Positions 33,169 to 36,813 of a stretch of 36,813 nucleotides of DNA are shown here, one piece after another; position 1 is the first letter of the stretch; each line of letters begins with the position of its first letter. The stretch is from Nocardia carnea NBRC 14403 (GTDB lineage: Bacteria; Actinomycetota; Actinomycetes; Mycobacteriales; Mycobacteriaceae). The DNA is taken from positions 1-36,813 of the forward strand of contig NZ_BAFV01000030.1 in NCBI RefSeq assembly GCF_000308515.1, in the 5' to 3' direction. Under the pieces are notes generated by a model. The model worked only from the letters and a program-made list of their open reading frames with translations, was not told the origin of the DNA and did no database searches. A program made the position numbers and the translations under genes.

Positions 33169-33304
33169 GGTCCGGACGTGCTCGTGATCGATCCGTCCGG
33201 GGTGGCCCCGACGTGCCCCGTCCGGGGATGGTCGTAACTTCCCCGCCGGGGTGCCCGTGACCTATCCGTCCGGAAATGCCCGTGACCTGCCCGTCCGGAC
33301 CACC
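33169..33304. repeat. Degenerate 24-25 bp tandem repeat between convergent genes
   Basis: Units begin at 33169, 33194, 33219, 33243, 33267 and 33292 (the last partial). Each starts with a GTCCGG core (CGTCCGG in four units) and most end near CCCGTGACC. Units differ by up to half their bases outside the core. The array fills much of the 330-bp gap between the two-TM protein and the polymerase gene; both genes end here. Some units fold into CCCCG/CGGGG hairpins. No gene or spacer structure is visible. Confidence 0.65.
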
Positions 33305-33423
33305 CAGCGAGGTGGTGACCACGCAGACCGGCAGCTGCGTTTGCGGCGCGAGGATCGTGCGCGCCACCCTGACCCGCCCGTCCTCACGTGCTCAGGAACT
33401 ACCCGGATCGACGGGCGCGTGGA

Positions 33424-34434
33424 CTATCCAGCCGGATCCGGTTTGCGGGCGCGGCTGGGCTGGACCCGGGGTGGTTCGTTCGGCATCTTCGGGTACTGCG
33501 GCGGCCACGGCGCATCCATGAGCCCGCCCGCCAGATCGCGTTCGGACCACTCCAGCAGCGGTTCGATGGATTGGGGCGGGCGATCCGCCCATGGATCGCC
33601 CGTTTCGGCCAGCCGCGCCGGAACGGTCGCGATCGTCAGCTCTTCGGGCACGACGGTATCCAGTTCGGACCAGCGCAGCGGGGTCGACACCTGCGCGCCG
33701 ACCTTCGGCCGCACGCACCACGCCCCGAAAACGGTTTTGTGCGGGGCGTTCTGGTTGTAGTCCACGAAAACCCGCCGGCCGCGTTCCTCTTTCCACCAGT
33801 GGGCGGTGATCTCGTCCGGATACCGGCGCTCCAGTTCCCGCGCCAGCGCCACGGCGGCGGCGCGCACCTGGTAGCCGTCCCAACGCGGTTCCAGCGCGAT
33901 ATACAGGTGCAGCCCGCGGGAACCCGAGGTCTTCACCCATGTCTCGATACCGAGTTCGGTACACAATTCGCGGGTACGCAGCGCCGCGGCGCGCAGTTCG
34001 TCGAAGCCAATGCCGGGCGAGGGATCGAGATCGATCCGGAGCTCGTCGGCGATACCCAGCTCCGTGGCCCGATTGGGCCAGACGTGGAAGCCCAGGCAGC
34101 CCTGATTCACCGCCCACAGCACATGCGCCATATCGTGGGCCACCAGTGCGTCGCTGGTCGTGCCGTTCGGTGTGGACACTTCGACGGTGTGCAGCCAGTC
34201 CGGCGCGGATTTCGGCACCCGCTTCTGGAACCACGATTTCCCCGACGCCCCGTCGGGATAGCGCTCCAGCAGCAGCGGTCGCCCGCCGTTCACGCGCAGG
34301 AATGCCTCGGCGACACTCTGGTAGTAGCGCACCAGATCGAGTTTGGTCTCGCCGCGGCGGGAGAAATACACCTTGCCGGGATTGCTGATGGTCAGCGCCC
34401 GCCCCGCAACCTCGATATCGACGGATTCACTCAT
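33424..34434 (-). CDS. Non-homologous end-joining DNA polymerase (standalone LigD polymerase domain)
   Basis: 336-residue archaeo-eukaryotic primase-type polymerase. The metal-binding pair is in ELRIDLDPSPG near residue 140, the nucleotide-binding motif KTSGSRGLHLYIAL near residue 168, and the third acidic residue in RRVFVDYNQN near residue 220. The start GKVYFSRRGETKLDLVRYY-RPLLLERYPDG is also typical. There is no ligase or nuclease domain, so it matches the standalone PolD1 type of mycobacteria. It fills gaps and adds ribonucleotides at breaks. Its ATG (34434) overlaps the ligase stop as ATGA, so the two are one operon. The Pro/Arg C-terminal tail is not conserved. Confidence 0.93.
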   Translation of the reverse strand: MSESVDIEVAGRALTISNPGKVYFSRRGETKLDLVRYYQSVAEAFLRVNGGRPLLLERYPDGASGKSWFQKRVPKSAPDWLHTVEVSTPNGTTSDALVAHDMAHVLWAVNQGCLGFHVWPNRATELGIADELRIDLDPSPGIGFDELRAAALRTRELCTELGIETWVKTSGSRGLHLYIALEPRWDGYQVRAAAVALARELERRYPDEITAHWWKEERGRRVFVDYNQNAPHKTVFGAWCVRPKVGAQVSTPLRWSELDTVVPEELTIATVPARLAETGDPWADRPPQSIEPLLEWSERDLAGGLMDAPWPPQYPKMPNEPPRVQPSRARKPDPAG

Positions 34435-35516
34435 TTCGCCACCGGGGTCCCGAAGATTTCGTGCAGTTCGGCAGGCGCGACTTCCTCGAGCTGAGCATAG
34501 GTGCACGATTCGGGGGTGCGGTCGGCGCGGAAACGGACCAGCCGGCCGCCGTGCCGGAAGCGGCCGGACTGCACATGTTCATACCGGACCTCGGCCACCA
34601 GTTCGGTACGCAGTGGTTCCCAGGACAGATCCTTACCGCCACTCCACCGGCTGACCCCGCCGGGCATCGAACCACCGGATGCGGCCTGCGCCGCGGCATC
34701 GGCCCAGTCGCGCCACGGGTGGTTGTCCAGGGCGCGCTCCCGGTACGGCGCGAGCTCGCCGACCAGTTCCTTGCGGCGGGCGGCGGTGAAACTACTGGCG
34801 ACCCCCACATGATGTAGACCGCCCTGGTCGTCGAAAAGGCCGAGCAGCAGCGATCCGACGCCCGCGCCGTCCTTGTGCCAGCGGAATCCGGCGACCACAC
34901 AGTCGGCTGTGCGCTCGTGCTTGACCTTCAGCATCACGCGTTTGTTCTGCTGATATGGCTGGTCGTCGGCCTTCACCATCACCCCGTCGAATCCGGCGCC
35001 CTCGAACCGGGTGAACCAGTCCCGGGCCAGGGCCGGATCACCGGTGAGCGGGGTGAGGTGAACCCGGCCCGGCGCGGTGTCAAGGATCGATTCGAGCAGG
35101 CTGCGTCGTTCGGTGAACGGCGCGGTGGTGAGATCACGGTCGCCGAGTGCGAGCAGGTCGAACGCGACGAAACTCGCGGGTGTTTCGGCCGCGAGTTTGG
35201 TGACCCGCGACGCCGCCGGATGCAAACGCTGCTGCAGAACGTCGAAATCGAGCCCGTGCTCGGTCACCACGACGATTTCCCCGTCCACCACGCACCGCGG
35301 GGGCAACGCCGCCTTCAACAGTTCGGCGACCTCGGGAAAATACCTGGTCAGCGGCCGGTCGTTGCGGGATCCGAGTTCGATCTCGGTGCCGTCGCGGAAA
35401 ACCACGCAGCGGAAACCGTCCCATTTGGGTTCATAGCTGAGCCCGGGGCCCGGCGGGATCTCGGGCGCGGTTTTGGCCAGCATGGGCCGGACGGGCGGCA
35501 TCACCGGTAGATCCAC
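34431..35516 (-). CDS. ligC: ATP-dependent DNA ligase LigC
   Basis: 361-residue ATP-dependent ligase. The nucleotidylation motif I is EPKWDGFRC with the active Lys31; VVDGEIVV is motif III, FDLLALG motif IIIa, GVMVKADDQPY motif IV, and LKVKHERTADCVVAGFRW motif V, leading into the OB-fold domain. Length and pattern match mycobacterial LigC (Rv3731), a ligase able to support a backup end-joining or gap-repair pathway. The start is the GTG at 35516, with a perfect AGGAGG five bases upstream, although the frame is open to 35588. Its stop overlaps the start of the downstream polymerase gene, giving a ligase-polymerase two-gene repair operon. No Ku gene is in this window. Confidence 0.95.
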   Translation of the reverse strand: MDLPVMPPVRPMLAKTAPEIPPGPGLSYEPKWDGFRCVVFRDGTEIELGSRNDRPLTRYFPEVAELLKAALPPRCVVDGEIVVVTEHGLDFDVLQQRLHPAASRVTKLAAETPASFVAFDLLALGDRDLTTAPFTERRSLLESILDTAPGRVHLTPLTGDPALARDWFTRFEGAGFDGVMVKADDQPYQQNKRVMLKVKHERTADCVVAGFRWHKDGAGVGSLLLGLFDDQGGLHHVGVASSFTAARRKELVGELAPYRERALDNHPWRDWADAAAQAASGGSMPGGVSRWSGGKDLSWEPLRTELVAEVRYEHVQSGRFRHGGRLVRFRADRTPESCTYAQLEEVAPAELHEIFGTPVAK

Positions 35517-35623
35517 GCGGTCCTCCTGGGGGTCGATCCTCACCCGTATCGACGTCGCGACCGACGCCGATTCATCGCCCCCGAGCATAGGAGTTCACGC
35601 CGACAAGTCGGCGGATCCGCGCG

Positions 35624-36007
35624 TCAGTCCGTGATCCAGCCCTGAACCCCGGCGAAATCGGTGAGTCGTTCGCGGATCACGACGATCTCCCCGGCGGTGA
35701 GCGCCGGGGAGGCGTCGAGCAGCAGTTCGGTGACGAGCCGGGTGTATTCGGTGGCGGTGAGCCGGGAACCGCCACCGGCGGCCGCTTCGGGGCGGGGCCC
35801 GGATACCCGGGGCGACCGCAGATTGACCGCCTTCGGCCCGCGGTCCCCCTCGGTGACCTCGAATTCGAAGATCCGTCCCTGACGCAGTTCGTCCTCACCG
35901 AGGCCGATATCGTTGACGTGGACGAATACATCGGGACCACCGTCTTCGGGCCGGATGAAACCGAATCCCCGCGATCCGTCGAACGACACCAATTTCCCGC
36001 TGGCCAC
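35624..36007 (-). CDS. Cold-shock domain protein with C-terminal extension
   Basis: 127 residues. The first ~67 residues are a cold-shock OB-fold with both RNA-binding motifs: GFGFIRP (RNP1) and VFVHVND (RNP2). A Pro/Gly/Ala linker then leads to a helical tail of about 50 residues (TATEYTRLVTELLLDASPALTAGEIVVIRERLTDF in outline). Ordinary CspA proteins end near residue 67, so this is the extended form seen in actinobacteria. It is an RNA chaperone or single-strand binding protein. I chose the GTG at 36007, with GGAG six bases upstream; the GTG at 36010 is directly before it. It is 27 bases downstream of the flotillin-like stop on the same strand. Confidence 0.9.
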   Translation of the reverse strand: MASGKLVSFDGSRGFGFIRPEDGGPDVFVHVNDIGLGEDELRQGRIFEFEVTEGDRGPKAVNLRSPRVSGPRPEAAAGGGSRLTATEYTRLVTELLLDASPALTAGEIVVIRERLTDFAGVQGWITD

Positions 36008-36034
36008 CACACGCTCCTCGCCGCAGTTACGCGG

Positions 36035-36813
36035 TCACTCTATATCCCGCTTGTCCTCGTCGTCGGTGATAAGCGCCTTTTGCAGGGAGTTGAACACGGT
36101 CAGCCCCTGCCCGACCATGCCGTTGAGCAGTTCGCCGACCCCATCGGGCCCGTTGAGCACGGTCAAGTTCGCATTCGACAGCCCGCGCGCGGCCTGCTCC
36201 ACGATCAGCGGCAACTGTTCGATCAGCATCTGGTCGAGCGCGATCCGGTTGTTCGATGCCGCGGCCTCGGCCTGGATCCGGGTCCGGTTCGCCTCGGCCT
36301 CGGCCAGGATCCGGACCCGGTCGGCCTCGGCCTGCGCGGGTTTGACCACTTCTGCCTGCAGTTGCTGTTCGCGCAGGTCGGCTTCCTTGCGGGCCTGGGC
36401 GGCCTGCGCGCTGAGCACCTCCTGCTGGGCCAGCGCCGCGGCCAGCGGACCGGCCGCGGCCGCTTCCGCCTCGGCCTTATCGATATCGCGCTGGTAGCTC
36501 GCTTTGAGGATCGAGGTCTCACGCGAGTATTCGGCCTGTTTACGCAGCGATTCCTGTTCGGCTTCGGCCGACCGCTGGGCCGCCTGCGATTTGGCGATCT
36601 GGGCGTCGCGGTGCACGGCGGCATTGTGCGGTGCGGCCAGGGCGGAGATATAGCCGAGATCGCCGTCGTCGATGGACTGGATCTGGAACGAATCGACCCA
36701 CAGGCCGATATTGCTCATCTCCACCTTGGAGGCCACCAGCACTTCGTCGGCCAGGCGTTGCCGTTCGCGGATGGATCTCCTCGACCGTCATCGAGCCGAC
36801 GATCGACCGCAGA
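36035..36813 (-). pseudogene. Flotillin/SPFH family protein, C-terminal part, frameshifted, cut by window edge
   Basis: The 235-residue frame ending at 36035 is the flotillin C-terminal half: EVLVASKVEMSNIGLWVDSFQ-QSIDDG, then a long Ala/Glu/Arg coiled coil (AEAEAAAAG, EADRVRILAEAEANRTRIQAEAAA) and a helical tail. Upstream the same protein continues in a different frame: LRSIVGSMTVEEI is read at about 36774-36812. The two frames join if one base is removed at 36773-36774 (GAG GAG ATC then an extra C then ATC CGC GAA). This is either a real one-base insertion or a sequence error. Flotillins scaffold membrane microdomains. The N-terminal SPFH domain is beyond the window. Confidence 0.8.

Noticed and set aside
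33169..33304. CRISPR array
   Set aside because: Units abut with no spacers, are degenerate, and no cas genes are present.
1..36813. tRNA, rRNA, riboswitch, phage or transposon genes
   Set aside because: I looked for cloverleaf ends, integrase or transposase motifs and conserved leader elements and saw none.

Overview
The window is very GC-rich and densely coded. It looks like a chromosome segment of a mycolic-acid actinomycete, most likely Nocardia or a close relative. The reasons are: a CysQ and an HtdZ-type dehydratase closely resembling the mycobacterial proteins, a LigC/standalone LigD-polymerase pair, dehydrogenases of mycofactocin-coupled families, a SAV2177-type methyltransferase, and a KstR-type operator beside steroid genes. 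I see no rRNA, tRNA, insertion sequence, phage gene or CRISPR array. Genus assignment is inference.

Left part (1-9.5 kb): a zinc alcohol dehydrogenase, a TauE/SafE exporter and a MaoC hydratase are followed by a minus-strand pair, an NDMA-type alcohol dehydrogenase and an SDR, both of families that use mycofactocin. Then come CysQ, a 48-residue DUF1059 protein not found by length-limited ORF calling, a cytochrome P450, a nucleotidyltransferase and a SAM-dependent methyltransferase.

Middle part (9.5-24 kb): lipid and isoprenoid metabolism. It holds two SDRs, a TesB thioesterase, an ADP-ribosylglycohydrolase, and a divergent locus with an MpaB/Lcp-family oxygenase on one side and an HpnE-like flavoprotein plus TetR regulator on the other. 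The shared 66-bp gap carries an excellent promoter for a leaderless oxygenase mRNA, overlapped by inverted repeats. Next are an SRPBCC protein, a Tat-exported cholesterol-oxidase-type flavoenzyme, a textbook KstR box, a FadE34-like double acyl-CoA dehydrogenase and an NPD-family flavoenzyme with a perfect 16-bp palindrome in its promoter region. This part plausibly serves sterol uptake and degradation.

Right part (24-36.8 kb): envelope and stress functions. It contains a PGQP-repeat membrane protein ending in a 17-bp-stem terminator, a GlxA-type AraC regulator, a small lipoprotein, a CoA-transferase with unusual domain order, a DUF2784 protein, an SDR fused to a four-cysteine zinc-ribbon-like module, an acyl-CoA dehydrogenase/TetR operon, a two-TM protein, a degenerate 24-25 bp tandem repeat between convergent genes, the LigC/polymerase operon for DNA end repair, a cold-shock protein and a flotillin-like gene that carries an apparent one-base frameshift at the window edge.

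Several genes (MpaB-like, GlxA-like, lipoprotein, DUF2784) have a TAnnnT box exactly six bases before the start codon and no Shine-Dalgarno sequence, which predicts leaderless transcripts. No single wholly new system is obvious. The best candidates for something undescribed are the divergent isoprenoid-enzyme locus and the zinc-ribbon SDR.
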